A stretch of DNA of 19,354 nucleotides from a candidate division LCP-89 bacterium (GTDB taxonomy: Bacteria; Electryoneota; B3-LCP), in the NCBI GenBank assembly GCA_025774735.1, contig JALGZU010000023.1, forward strand, positions 1-19,354. Direction: 5' to 3'. The position numbers and the translations under genes were made by a program. Under the pieces are notes generated by a model that worked only from the letters and a program-made list of their open reading frames with translations, ran no database searches and had not been told where the DNA came from. Within the stretch, counting starts at the first letter, position 1; each line of letters starts with the position of its first letter. This document shows positions 9,457 to 16,594 of this stretch, piece after piece.

Positions 9457-10465
9457 AACGGGCGCTTTTCCCTCTGCTTATCAGTGTGTGTAATTTTTCG
9501 CAGTCGCAACGAATGGGAACTTCACAACCGGTTGAGAGTACGAAACCTTTCGGATTCTTAAGACCTGTCGCCAGTATCGCCTCGGTGCCGCGATCGACCG
9601 GGAGGTTGCTGGAAGGCAGCAGCCCGTGTGGCGGCCAGTTTCCCACTAACCTTACGGCTTCGCCCACCGCATCCATCGCCTCACTGGCGTCGACCTGGTC
9701 GAAGCTGAAGAGGTCTGCTCCGGTTTCGGGAATCAAGTCGAGCATGGGGGTCGTATCTCCACAGACATGCAGGGTGACGTCCAGGTCATAGCGGTGCAGG
9801 TGCGCGATAAACTTCTGCTGGTAGGGCTGTGCGAAGCGGCTGTAAGTTTCCCTCGATAAAACGCTGCCTGAAGCCAAGGGATCGACCAACATCGGCAAGG
9901 CTCCGGCCAGGAGGCACTCGTCGCTGAAGCGGATGGCGGCTTTCAAGGATACATCCAGCAGTTGATGAGCCTGTTGTGGTTCGAGGATAGTGTCCATGAG
10001 AAACTCTTCGACGCCCCGTAGTCCCGCCGCCGTTGTAAATGGGCAGGGGATGAAGGCGAAAATCGGGAGGACGTCTCCGGCGGCGCGGTACATCCGGTCA
10101 ATGGCTTCCAGGTAAACGGGGAGTCTTCCCTGTGAGGTGGGATCGGGAATGCGCAGGTCAGCAATCATAGCTCCGTTGGTGATCAGGGGCTGATCCAGGA
10201 TGGGCACTTCGAACTCCCGCAGGTGATACCGGCTGCCCATCGCCTCCGCGATGATGCCCACGTCCGTGAAGACGGACAGCCCCTCGTGTCCGTAGGTGCG
10301 CTGCGCCTCCATCTGAGCCTCGGCCAGCGTTCTCCCGTCGGTGCAGTACTCGATCAGGTTGCAGTCGTAGATCCGCGCCGCGTGGGACGTCACCAGTGGG
10401 TACACTGGCGGCCGGTCGGGGAACTCGTCGATCAACAGCAGTCCCCAGCGCTCTCGAGGATTCAT
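9440..10465 (-). CDS. UroD/MtaA-family corrinoid methyltransferase-like protein (second copy)
   Basis: This 341-residue protein has the uroporphyrinogen decarboxylase fold family pattern used by cobalamin methyltransferases such as MtaA, MtbA and CmuA. The zinc triad of the methyltransferase branch is visible: His233 and Cys235 in LHVCGDT and Cys314 in LSTGCEVP. A zinc-thiolate site activates a thiol or another methyl acceptor or donor, so this is probably a methyltransferase, not a haem-biosynthesis enzyme. The start is placed at the ATG 10465 (MNPRERWGLLL), 1 nt after the upstream stop. The frame is open further upstream, but that extension of 49 codons lies inside the preceding gene, is Arg/Ser-rich and does not resemble the family. 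It differs clearly from the copy at 14521-15486, so the two may handle different partners, for example substrate versus final acceptor. The substrate is unknown. Confidence 0.85.
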   Translation of the reverse strand: MNPRERWGLLLIDEFPDRPPVYPLVTSHAARIYDCNLIEYCTDGRTLAEAQMEAQRTYGHEGLSVFTDVGIIAEAMGSRYHLREFEVPILDQPLITNGAMIADLRIPDPTSQGRLPVYLEAIDRMYRAAGDVLPIFAFIPCPFTTAAGLRGVEEFLMDTILEPQQAHQLLDVSLKAAIRFSDECLLAGALPMLVDPLASGSVLSRETYSRFAQPYQQKFIAHLHRYDLDVTLHVCGDTTPMLDLIPETGADLFSFDQVDASEAMDAVGEAVRLVGNWPPHGLLPSSNLPVDRGTEAILATGLKNPKGFVLSTGCEVPIRCDCEKLHTLISRGKSARYENGR

Positions 10466-10466
10466 C

Positions 10467-11849
10467 TTACCCGGCACGACGTCTCTTCCTCGATTGCAAC
10501 GATTCCATGAAGGCTTCCATCCTGTTGAAAATCTGGGATTGCAGTCGCTGCTTGCCCGGGGCAACGACGTCGAAGGAGAGTACTGGAACACCGACACGGC
10601 GTAGCGCCGCAACGATCGGAGCGGTCTCGTAGGGGCAATGCGTCGAACCGAAAACGCCCGAAATGATGACTCCGTCCGCTTCGCATTGGCGCACCTGATC
10701 CGCCACCAGCCTGACCCGGTAATCCGATGAACCGATCAGTGTGGCTTCCAAGTGGGCTTCGGCCAGGGCTTCGAAAGGATCCTTCTCCGCATCCAGCATC
10801 GGCGTGGTCTGTTGGATCAGATATTCCGACCCAACGATCCGGCCTCCCAGTTCTTCAATGTAATTCATCAGCAGCGGGTCCGCCGGCGGAGTCACCCAGA
10901 CCAGCCGCAGATCCTGACCGGCATAACCCCCTTCGTTTTCAGCTCGCCCTTTTATCAGATCTCTGAATTCTGTCAGGACGGCGGTGCATTCGTCCAGGTC
11001 GCCGTAATAGGAGAGCGCCGCGAATTCCGCGTTCATCATTTCGATGGCGCCCATCGGACTGGCGTTTGATTTCGCCAGCAGCCCCCTCGTTTCGGCGATC
11101 AGAGACCTCAGCCGGTTGACCTTACTCACCGTTTCCCTGAAACGGTCCAGCGAAAAAGTTGTACCGGTGACCTCTTCGAGCCTCCGGGTGAGGGTGCGGT
11201 ACTGTTCTTTCAGGTAACCGAGCAGTCGAACCCGGTCGGAGTCCGTGTCGTGTCGGTGCGGCAATTCGAAGTAGTGAATGTCTATGCCCAGGTTTTCTGC
11301 TTCGCTCATCACCACCGCCATGTCATCGCAGGTAGCTCCGACCGTGCCCACGCAGAGATCGGGCTTTGGAAAGTAAGCCTTCTTCGAAAACGCACCCAGA
11401 GATGCCCGCACGAAGCAGCAGTCTTCGCCCATTCCCAATTGTCCCGCTTCGTTGAAGAGAACCCGAGACTCCATCAGAAACGGTGTCCACCAGAGGCAAT
11501 CGGGATAAAAAGCGATGGTATCGGGGAAGGAATAGATCAGTGGGGTCACCGCTCCCAGGTCGCCCATGGCTGCGACAACCTTCATTCCAGCCTGCCGGGC
11601 GCGAAAAATCCGCTCCCCCTCCGACAACATGAATCCCCACAGCCGCAAGGCAGCCTGGGAGTTATCAAATTTCAATTTGCGCAGCAACCGGTTGCCGTAG
11701 GCGACATGCGTTGAGGGCGGGAAGAGGTATCTTGACCACTCCACACCGGGCAGATGCCGGTAGTACCGAGTCGCATCGACCCGATCGTCGGGTACCTGCA
11801 GGAACAGCCGGTGCCATTCCCGGAAATCGATCTGCCGGGCTTCACTCAT
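10467..11849 (-). CDS. 2-hydroxyacyl-CoA dehydratase-like (HgdB/BcrC/double-cubane family) large subunit
   Basis: This 460-residue protein belongs to the family of HgdA/HgdB, BcrB/BcrC and double-cubane cluster proteins, which bind Fe-S clusters and accept electrons from an HgdC-type ATPase. Recognisable family blocks are GEDCCFVRASLGAF (141-154, Cys144/145), a Pro-Asp-Leu-Cys then GATCDDM block (Cys166, Cys174) and GSTHCPYET (Cys405). The canonical N-terminal P-x-E-L-x-x-A-G block of HgdB is not evident; instead the N-terminus has a long variable stretch with FPPSTHVAYGNR. It overlaps the smaller subunit gene by 4 nt (ATGA), so an alpha/beta heterodimer is inferred. Family reactions include dehydration of 2-hydroxyacyl-CoA, reduction of benzoyl-CoA and reduction of small molecules by the double-cubane protein. 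Which applies here cannot be told, and no CoA ligase or transferase is nearby. Confidence 0.85.
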   Translation of the reverse strand: MSEARQIDFREWHRLFLQVPDDRVDATRYYRHLPGVEWSRYLFPPSTHVAYGNRLLRKLKFDNSQAALRLWGFMLSEGERIFRARQAGMKVVAAMGDLGAVTPLIYSFPDTIAFYPDCLWWTPFLMESRVLFNEAGQLGMGEDCCFVRASLGAFSKKAYFPKPDLCVGTVGATCDDMAVVMSEAENLGIDIHYFELPHRHDTDSDRVRLLGYLKEQYRTLTRRLEEVTGTTFSLDRFRETVSKVNRLRSLIAETRGLLAKSNASPMGAIEMMNAEFAALSYYGDLDECTAVLTEFRDLIKGRAENEGGYAGQDLRLVWVTPPADPLLMNYIEELGGRIVGSEYLIQQTTPMLDAEKDPFEALAEAHLEATLIGSSDYRVRLVADQVRQCEADGVIISGVFGSTHCPYETAPIVAALRRVGVPVLSFDVVAPGKQRLQSQIFNRMEAFMESLQSRKRRRAG

Positions 11850-12928
11850 GCGCTCCGCCTCGATTTCATCTTCAGCATCTCGATGAAAGCTCCCGTGCGG
11901 GTGCGGAAATTCTCCACCGCCGGTGAGGTCAGATCGTCGTCCACGATCAGGACGGGCGCCTGCAGCTCCCGCTTCATCCGTTCGGACAGAAGCCCCCAGG
12001 GATGGCAGTACTTGACGGAACGATGGACCACACCTTCAACGCGCCGCTCGGCCATCAATTCCCGGATGTAATCGATCGCCGGCGTCAGCGGGCGGCGGTG
12101 TGGACAGAGGTTGTCTTCTACGTAGGTCAGGTACAATTGCTGAACGGGATCACCCCCTTCCTGAGTCTGCCGGTGAAACACCCTGTCCCCGAGACAGGTG
12201 GCATCGGCGACCACACGGGATCCGTTGCTCTCGATGATCTCGAGCTCCCAGACTCCCGGGATGCTCCCGGTCAGCATGAGCCGGATATCGACCTTCATCG
12301 GAGCTCTGGTGGTGAAGGATTTCAGGAAGGATAAAATCTCTTCCGGCGGAAGGATCGATCGGGCGATATCCTGCAGCAGCACCGTGGGCAGCCTGTCCAC
12401 GCGACGCAGCCGCATGACTGTCTCCTTCAGATCGTTATGCACGCGGATACGCTTGCTAATCTCGGATTCGGTCGGGGAATGGGCGGTGACCTCTGATACC
12501 TTCTCGAAGGCTCTGACCATTTCTCCTCGGAAGTAGTCCGGATCGGCATTCCAGGTCCGGGGCGCGCCGTACAGGATGACCGGGACGTCCAGCAGATCCT
12601 TCAGCGTATCCATCAGACGCCGCATCTGATCACAGCAGGCGCCGGCGATGATGGCGTCCAGCCCTTTATAGTGTTCCGTCTCGAGAATCGCCGGAACCGA
12701 CCGACAGAAGGAACAGCCGTCCGGTCGGATGGGAGTGAAAGCGGAAGGATCGTAGCCAGGGCGAGGAGCGATGCGCACGGCATCCGCTCCACAGGCTTCG
12801 ATATATTCGGGCGGAACGCGCAGGCAGATGTAGCCTACCCTGGGTCGAATCCCGGCGCTTGACGCCCTGTAGCGTGCCTCTATCTCATCGAATTCAGTCC
12901 CGGTGCTGCTGTCTGCTCGAATTCTCAT
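11846..12928 (-). CDS. 2-hydroxyacyl-CoA dehydratase-like (HgdB/BcrC/double-cubane family) small subunit
   Basis: This 360-residue protein shows the HgdB-type layout more plainly than its neighbour. It has VGYICLRVPPEYIEACGA (31-48, matching the family's P-x-E-L-x-x-A-G block, with Cys46), GCSFCRS (Cys72, Cys75), AGACCDQM (Cys98/99) and, near the C-terminus, VKYCHPWG (Cys308) followed by DDDLT and an N-x-x-TR-x-x-AFIEML helix. The Cys set fits ligation of a [4Fe-4S] or double-cubane cluster. It overlaps the RACo-like gene upstream by 4 nt and the large subunit gene downstream by 4 nt, which implies coupled translation and stoichiometric production. It is expected to be cytoplasmic and oxygen-sensitive, with the large subunit as partner and the ATPase at 8671-9456 as electron donor. 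The substrate is not known. Confidence 0.88.
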   Translation of the reverse strand: MRIRADSSTGTEFDEIEARYRASSAGIRPRVGYICLRVPPEYIEACGADAVRIAPRPGYDPSAFTPIRPDGCSFCRSVPAILETEHYKGLDAIIAGACCDQMRRLMDTLKDLLDVPVILYGAPRTWNADPDYFRGEMVRAFEKVSEVTAHSPTESEISKRIRVHNDLKETVMRLRRVDRLPTVLLQDIARSILPPEEILSFLKSFTTRAPMKVDIRLMLTGSIPGVWELEIIESNGSRVVADATCLGDRVFHRQTQEGGDPVQQLYLTYVEDNLCPHRRPLTPAIDYIRELMAERRVEGVVHRSVKYCHPWGLLSERMKRELQAPVLIVDDDLTSPAVENFRTRTGAFIEMLKMKSRRSA

Positions 12929-14493
12929 GGTATTATTCGTGTGTTTTTTCCTGAATCAGCCTCAGGAAAAGACATGTTGGCGATGTAGACCTCCTGGAAT
13001 CTCGGGTGGTCACCGAGGTTGACAACGCGAACACTCTTCTGCAGGTTCAGAGCGCGTTCCCGGTCATCATCGCTGCCCAGACCAAGCATCGCGCCGCGGC
13101 CCGCCGCGTTGTCGATAAAGCTGACTTTCTCACGAATGACGGCTGGAATCAATCCGATTTCCATGGTTGCTTCCGGATCGATGCGGTTGCCGAAGGAGCC
13201 GGTGAGGATGATTTCGTCCAGTCGATCCGGATGCAGGTCGGCTTCATCCAGCAGAATTTCAATTCCCGCCGCCACTGCCCCTTTGGCGTACTGGAACTTG
13301 CGTACGTCATCCTGGATGATACTGGGGGAAGTGGCTTTCCCCTCCTTGATCGTCCACCGCCGCTGGCCTTCAGGATCTTTTGCCAGCAGTCCGGTGCGAT
13401 CCATAATAGACTTTTTCAGAAGCATAGCCAATGCCGAAATGTACCCGGAACCGCAGAATCCCTTCGGCTGCCCGCCGCCGATGACATAAGGTTCACCATC
13501 ACTGGAGAATCCCTCGACGGCACCACTAAGGGCCGGCATACCGTGGCGCATCCCCACCCCTTCGAAAGCTGGACCTGCGGCTGTGGATGTGGCTGAGAGA
13601 TCACCGTCTGTGGCCATGACAATCTCACCGTTGGTCCCGAAATCGACCAAGAGACGGTTTCCCGGATCCTTATCCAGGCGTGCCGCGAGAATCGCTGCCG
13701 TGATATCCCCGCCGATGAAACCCTGAATGACCGGACAGATGTCACAGCGGCAGGCTGAATCCAATCCGAGCCAATCCGGATCGATGGGGAGGATCCCTTT
13801 GCCCTCCAGGGGACTTCGGAAGGGAGCTCTCTCGAGACCTTCTCCAGCACGCCCGGTGAAAAGGTGAACCATGGGCGTGTTGCCCGCCAGGAAGATTCTG
13901 CGCAGATCTATTCTGTCAGCGTCGCCTTCTATCAGAAGAGTATTAATACCCTCGGCGATCCCCTGCCGGATGACCTCCGCTAGTTCATCCCGGCGGATGT
14001 CCGATTTGGCGAGATCCAAACGAGTCATCACGTCGCCGCCGTAACGAACCTGGGGATTTAAAAAGCTATGCTGTGCGGCGATTCTGCCCTCGGAAAGATC
14101 GACCAGATAGAGGGCCACGGCGGTCGTCCCCAAATCCACCGCGATGCCGTAACCGCCGTCGTCCGATGCGGGCGGCTGAAAACCTTGCACGGTCTTGTCC
14201 ACGTCCCAGGCACTTTCAATCCTGAGGCTTACCCGGGCATTTCCTTTTACCTTGTGGAGACAGGCCAGCCGGATGGAACTGCCGGTGCCCAGAAGTTCTT
14301 CTTCGCGCTGGAGACTGCCGGGCGGATTTCCATGAAACTCGATGCGGCATTGCCCGCACTGTCCCTTGCCGCCACAGTTCTGCGGAAAATAGTATCCGGC
14401 GCAGCTCAGCGCAGACCGGAAGGTCTCGCCGGGATTCGCTTCGATCTTATGACCGTCCGGCTCAATTGTTATTTTGAATAAATTTCTCTCCAA
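12925..14493 (-). CDS. RACo-like reductive activator of corrinoid proteins (2Fe-2S ferredoxin plus ASKHA ATPase)
   Basis: This 522-residue protein matches the RACo family (DUF4445), which uses ATP and an electron to return inactive Co(II) corrinoid proteins to Co(I). Residues 1-90 form a plant-type [2Fe-2S] ferredoxin domain with Cys40, Cys46, Cys49 (NCGGKGQCGQC) and Cys78. The actin-like ATPase part shows AVDLGTT (118-124), VDFGTNGEI (283-291) and AAGPAFEG (305-312). It lacks the C-terminal [4Fe-4S] pairs of archaeal RamA, so it is of the bacterial RACo type. The predicted start is a TTG at 14493 without a good Shine-Dalgarno. The frame is open back to the TGA of the preceding methyltransferase gene, which lies in the same frame 27 nt upstream. 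The start is therefore uncertain by a few codons. The likely client is the corrinoid protein at 15476-16120. Confidence 0.9.
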   Translation of the reverse strand: MERNLFKITIEPDGHKIEANPGETFRSALSCAGYYFPQNCGGKGQCGQCRIEFHGNPPGSLQREEELLGTGSSIRLACLHKVKGNARVSLRIESAWDVDKTVQGFQPPASDDGGYGIAVDLGTTAVALYLVDLSEGRIAAQHSFLNPQVRYGGDVMTRLDLAKSDIRRDELAEVIRQGIAEGINTLLIEGDADRIDLRRIFLAGNTPMVHLFTGRAGEGLERAPFRSPLEGKGILPIDPDWLGLDSACRCDICPVIQGFIGGDITAAILAARLDKDPGNRLLVDFGTNGEIVMATDGDLSATSTAAGPAFEGVGMRHGMPALSGAVEGFSSDGEPYVIGGGQPKGFCGSGYISALAMLLKKSIMDRTGLLAKDPEGQRRWTIKEGKATSPSIIQDDVRKFQYAKGAVAAGIEILLDEADLHPDRLDEIILTGSFGNRIDPEATMEIGLIPAVIREKVSFIDNAAGRGAMLGLGSDDDRERALNLQKSVRVVNLGDHPRFQEVYIANMSFPEADSGKNTRIIP

Positions 14494-14520
14494 CGGGTTT
14501 CTTTTCCCGAAAATGAGTGA

Positions 14521-15486
14521 TCAATGACTCATCATAGCTTGAACGAGTTTGGGATCAGCGTTGGCCGGCAGGTCGCATCCCGTTGATAGCACGTACGGTT
14601 GCAGCATCGCGCCCCGACTCGTTCTCGCTGCTTCACGAACTGACTCCGCGGAGCCTCTTACAAATAAGTCTGTCGGTATAAAACCCATGGGAATTGTTTC
14701 TGGTAAATCTTCCCACATATCTTCTTTCCAGTCTTCAAAACTCAACAGATCCAGCTTGAGATCCGCCAGTTCGGATCCCAGCATGGCGATCTCCCCGCAG
14801 ATGTGCAGACACCCGAAAGAACCATTTTCTGTGGCCATATCGAAGAGTCTCTGCAGGTAAGGCAGGGCAAATCGGCGGAAGTTCCGTTTGCCGATCAGCC
14901 CTCCCGAGGCGATGGGTGCCCCCACAAAGGGAATAAATCCCGCCTTAAGAACGGCGGACATCAGCTGCTGCTGATTTCTGCAGCAGATTTCCAGGACGCG
15001 CTCAACAGCATCTGGATCCAGCAGCAGCTTCTCGAGAAACGCTTCCGTCCCCAGAGTCATGGCAGCCAGGCTGAAGGGATCCTTCATGGAAAAGAAAATT
15101 GTGAAGTCGCCGCCCCGCGCCTGGCGGCAGATCTCCGCGGCGTGAAACAGCTCGGGCAGCCTGCCTTCAACCGTCATGTCAACCCTGCCGATCTCTTCCC
15201 AGGTGAGCTGCTTGACGGGCTGCGGATTCCGGTCGGGAAGGTATTCGAGCTTGACTCCCATCGCTTCAACTTCCACCGATACGTCGGCGAAGACGATGAT
15301 AAAATCGGAGCCGTAAAGTTGCTGCGCTTTCAACAATCCTTCAGCCAGCAGTTCTCCACTGTGGCACACCTCACTCAAGGGCTCGTCCAGAAGATGCGCC
15401 AGGTGATCCGCCGCAATCATCGGTCCCGAAACCGACGTTGCCCCTTTTGAGAGCGGGAAAAGTTTGTCGAAAGTCTCACGCTTCAA
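14521..15486 (-). CDS. UroD/MtaA-family corrinoid methyltransferase-like protein (first copy)
   Basis: This is a 321-residue UroD-fold protein of the MtaA/MtbA/CmuA branch. The zinc-binding triad is His228 and Cys230 in LHICGE and Cys304 in LSTGCDLP. It overlaps the end of the corrinoid protein gene by 11 nt, an arrangement typical of a methyltransferase working directly on that corrinoid. The start is a TTG at 15486. An in-frame stop lies 15 nt upstream, so the only alternative is the ATG at codon 23 (15420), which would cut into the conserved N-terminal region (GPMIAADHLAHLL). TTG is preferred, although the GGGA before it is a weak ribosome-binding site. It may move the methyl group from the corrinoid to a thiol, folate-like or other acceptor, or demethylate the substrate. 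Sequence alone does not say which, and coenzyme M is not expected in most bacteria. Confidence 0.86.
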   Translation of the reverse strand: MKRETFDKLFPLSKGATSVSGPMIAADHLAHLLDEPLSEVCHSGELLAEGLLKAQQLYGSDFIIVFADVSVEVEAMGVKLEYLPDRNPQPVKQLTWEEIGRVDMTVEGRLPELFHAAEICRQARGGDFTIFFSMKDPFSLAAMTLGTEAFLEKLLLDPDAVERVLEICCRNQQQLMSAVLKAGFIPFVGAPIASGGLIGKRNFRRFALPYLQRLFDMATENGSFGCLHICGEIAMLGSELADLKLDLLSFEDWKEDMWEDLPETIPMGFIPTDLFVRGSAESVREAARTSRGAMLQPYVLSTGCDLPANADPKLVQAMMSH

Positions 15487-16120
15487 GAGGAATTCCCATC
15501 AACTCGTGGGCGCCGATTACCGCTTCGCGGGCGTCTTTTCCGTAAAAATGCGCCTCGATGGATCTGGCGAAATCGGCGTTGACCGGAGCGCCGCCAACCA
15601 TGATCTTCGTCCTCGAATTTTCCCGGCGCAGCGCCGCCACGACCTCGGCCATGCTGTCCATGGTGGTCGTCATCAGCGTGGAGAGCGCGGCGATGTCAGG
15701 TTTCTCTTCGATAACAGCTGAGGTAAACTTTTCGACTGAGGCGTTCTTACCCAGGTCGACGATCCGAAACCCGGCCGCCTCCAGCATGATTTTGACGATG
15801 TTCTTGCCGATGTCGTGAAAATCGCCCTGGGCGACGCCGATCACGATGGTCCCCTTGTTGCCGATCTTGCCTTCGACGACCTTGTCTTTTAAGATGTCGA
15901 AGCCGGCATACATGGCCCGGGAACAGACCAGAACTTCGGGGACGAAATACTCTTTGCAGGCGAAAAGTTCGCCTACCCGATTCATACCCGCGGCCAGACC
16001 CTTTTCGATCGCAATTTCGGGAGGTAGCCCCTTTTCGAGGACCTGTTCAGCCAGCCGTTTGACTTCTTCCGCCTGCATGGCCACTACTGCGTGAGCAATT
16101 TTTCTGTAAAACTCGTCCAT
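15476..16120 (-). CDS. Corrinoid (cobalamin-binding) methyl-carrier protein, MtaC/MtbC/MttC-like
   Basis: This 214-residue protein has the complete two-domain form of methyl-carrying corrinoid proteins. The helical cap domain (about 1-85) includes GMNRVGELFACKEYFVPEVL. The Rossmann-like B12 domain (about 88-210) has the cobalt-ligating signature Asp100-x-His102-x-x-Gly105 (GDFHDIGKNIV), a central Ser-Thr-Leu-Met-Thr-Thr-Thr segment (147-153) that contacts the nucleotide tail, and VGGAPV (175-180). The protein alternates between Co(I) and methyl-Co(III) and carries methyl groups between two methyltransferases. It heads the seven-gene run and is followed by a UroD-type methyltransferase (11-nt overlap) and a RACo-like activator, a classic functional trio. 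The methyl source is unknown. The ATG at 16120 is clear, although its ribosome-binding site (AGGTTG) is modest. Confidence 0.95.
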   Translation of the reverse strand: MDEFYRKIAHAVVAMQAEEVKRLAEQVLEKGLPPEIAIEKGLAAGMNRVGELFACKEYFVPEVLVCSRAMYAGFDILKDKVVEGKIGNKGTIVIGVAQGDFHDIGKNIVKIMLEAAGFRIVDLGKNASVEKFTSAVIEEKPDIAALSTLMTTTMDSMAEVVAALRRENSRTKIMVGGAPVNADFARSIEAHFYGKDAREAVIGAHELMGIPLEA

Positions 16121-16146
16121 TCTTTACAACCTGAAGGTTAGGTTAG

Positions 16147-16178
16147 TGGCGAATCGCCAGGACGGGATATTCATCCCG
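16147..16178 (-). repeat. Two short inverted repeats in the 50-nt spacer before the corrinoid gene run
   Basis: The only gap over 30 nt between the membrane-protein gene and the core run holds two small palindromes. One is TGGCGA-A-TCGCCA (16147-16159). The other is CGGGAT-ATTC-ATCCCG (16163-16178), which overlaps the stop codon of the membrane-protein gene. Neither is followed by a T-run on the minus strand, so they are not convincing terminators. They could be an mRNA-processing or stability structure at a boundary of expression level, or chance. Confidence 0.3.
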
Positions 16179-16587
16179 CCAGCAGCACCACAGCGACCAC
16201 CGCGAATAAAATCCCCAGCGATTTTTTGAGGGTCAAAGGTTCCGACAACAGGATAAATGCCAGGATGGACGCCACGGCCACGTATAGCGATGTGATGGGG
16301 ATGACCGTCGAAGCCTGTCCTCGGGCGATTGCCAGAAAGAAATAAATGAATCCCAGAGCGCCGGCGACTCCCGCGCCCAGACCGATCAGGTGCCAGGTAT
16401 CCATTTTTATTTTAATGGGTCCCGTGGCTAAACCGCCGGCCAAAGTACAGACAGCGAAGTAGATCATCATGGTTTGCCAGGGGACTTTCTCGGCACCCAG
16501 CTTGGTCAGGAATCCCCACAAACCCCAGAAGAAAAGGGCGAAGAGGGAGGGTCTCAGCCACCCTCCCCCTGTCAGTAAGTCTAACAT
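16171..16587 (-). CDS. Half-size EamA/DMT-type membrane protein
   Basis: This is a 138-residue, very hydrophobic protein with about five membrane-spanning segments (roughly 11-29, 37-55, 66-86, 91-111, 118-137). It carries features of a single EamA repeat: an FFWGLWGFLTKLG first helix, FIYFFLAIARGQASTVIPI in the middle and LLSEPLTLKKSLGI before the last helix. Full-length DMT transporters have two such repeats. Single-repeat proteins occur and are thought to work as dimers. The start is set at the ATG 16587, where AGGAG lies 5 nt upstream. A longer frame exists but overlaps the methyltransferase gene and encodes non-family residues. The gap to the preceding stop is 7 nt, so it is co-transcribed with the SAM methyltransferase. 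It might export or import a small molecule handled by its neighbours; the substrate is unknown. Confidence 0.83.
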   Translation of the reverse strand: MLDLLTGGGWLRPSLFALFFWGLWGFLTKLGAEKVPWQTMMIYFAVCTLAGGLATGPIKIKMDTWHLIGLGAGVAGALGFIYFFLAIARGQASTVIPITSLYVAVASILAFILLSEPLTLKKSLGILFAVVAVVLLAG

Positions 16588-16594
16588 GGTTCTC

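Noticed and set aside
10466..10612. Upstream extension of 49 codons for the second UroD-like protein
   Set aside because: The extension lies wholly inside the large dehydratase-like gene, has no family resemblance and ends at a better-placed ATG 1 nt after that gene's stop.
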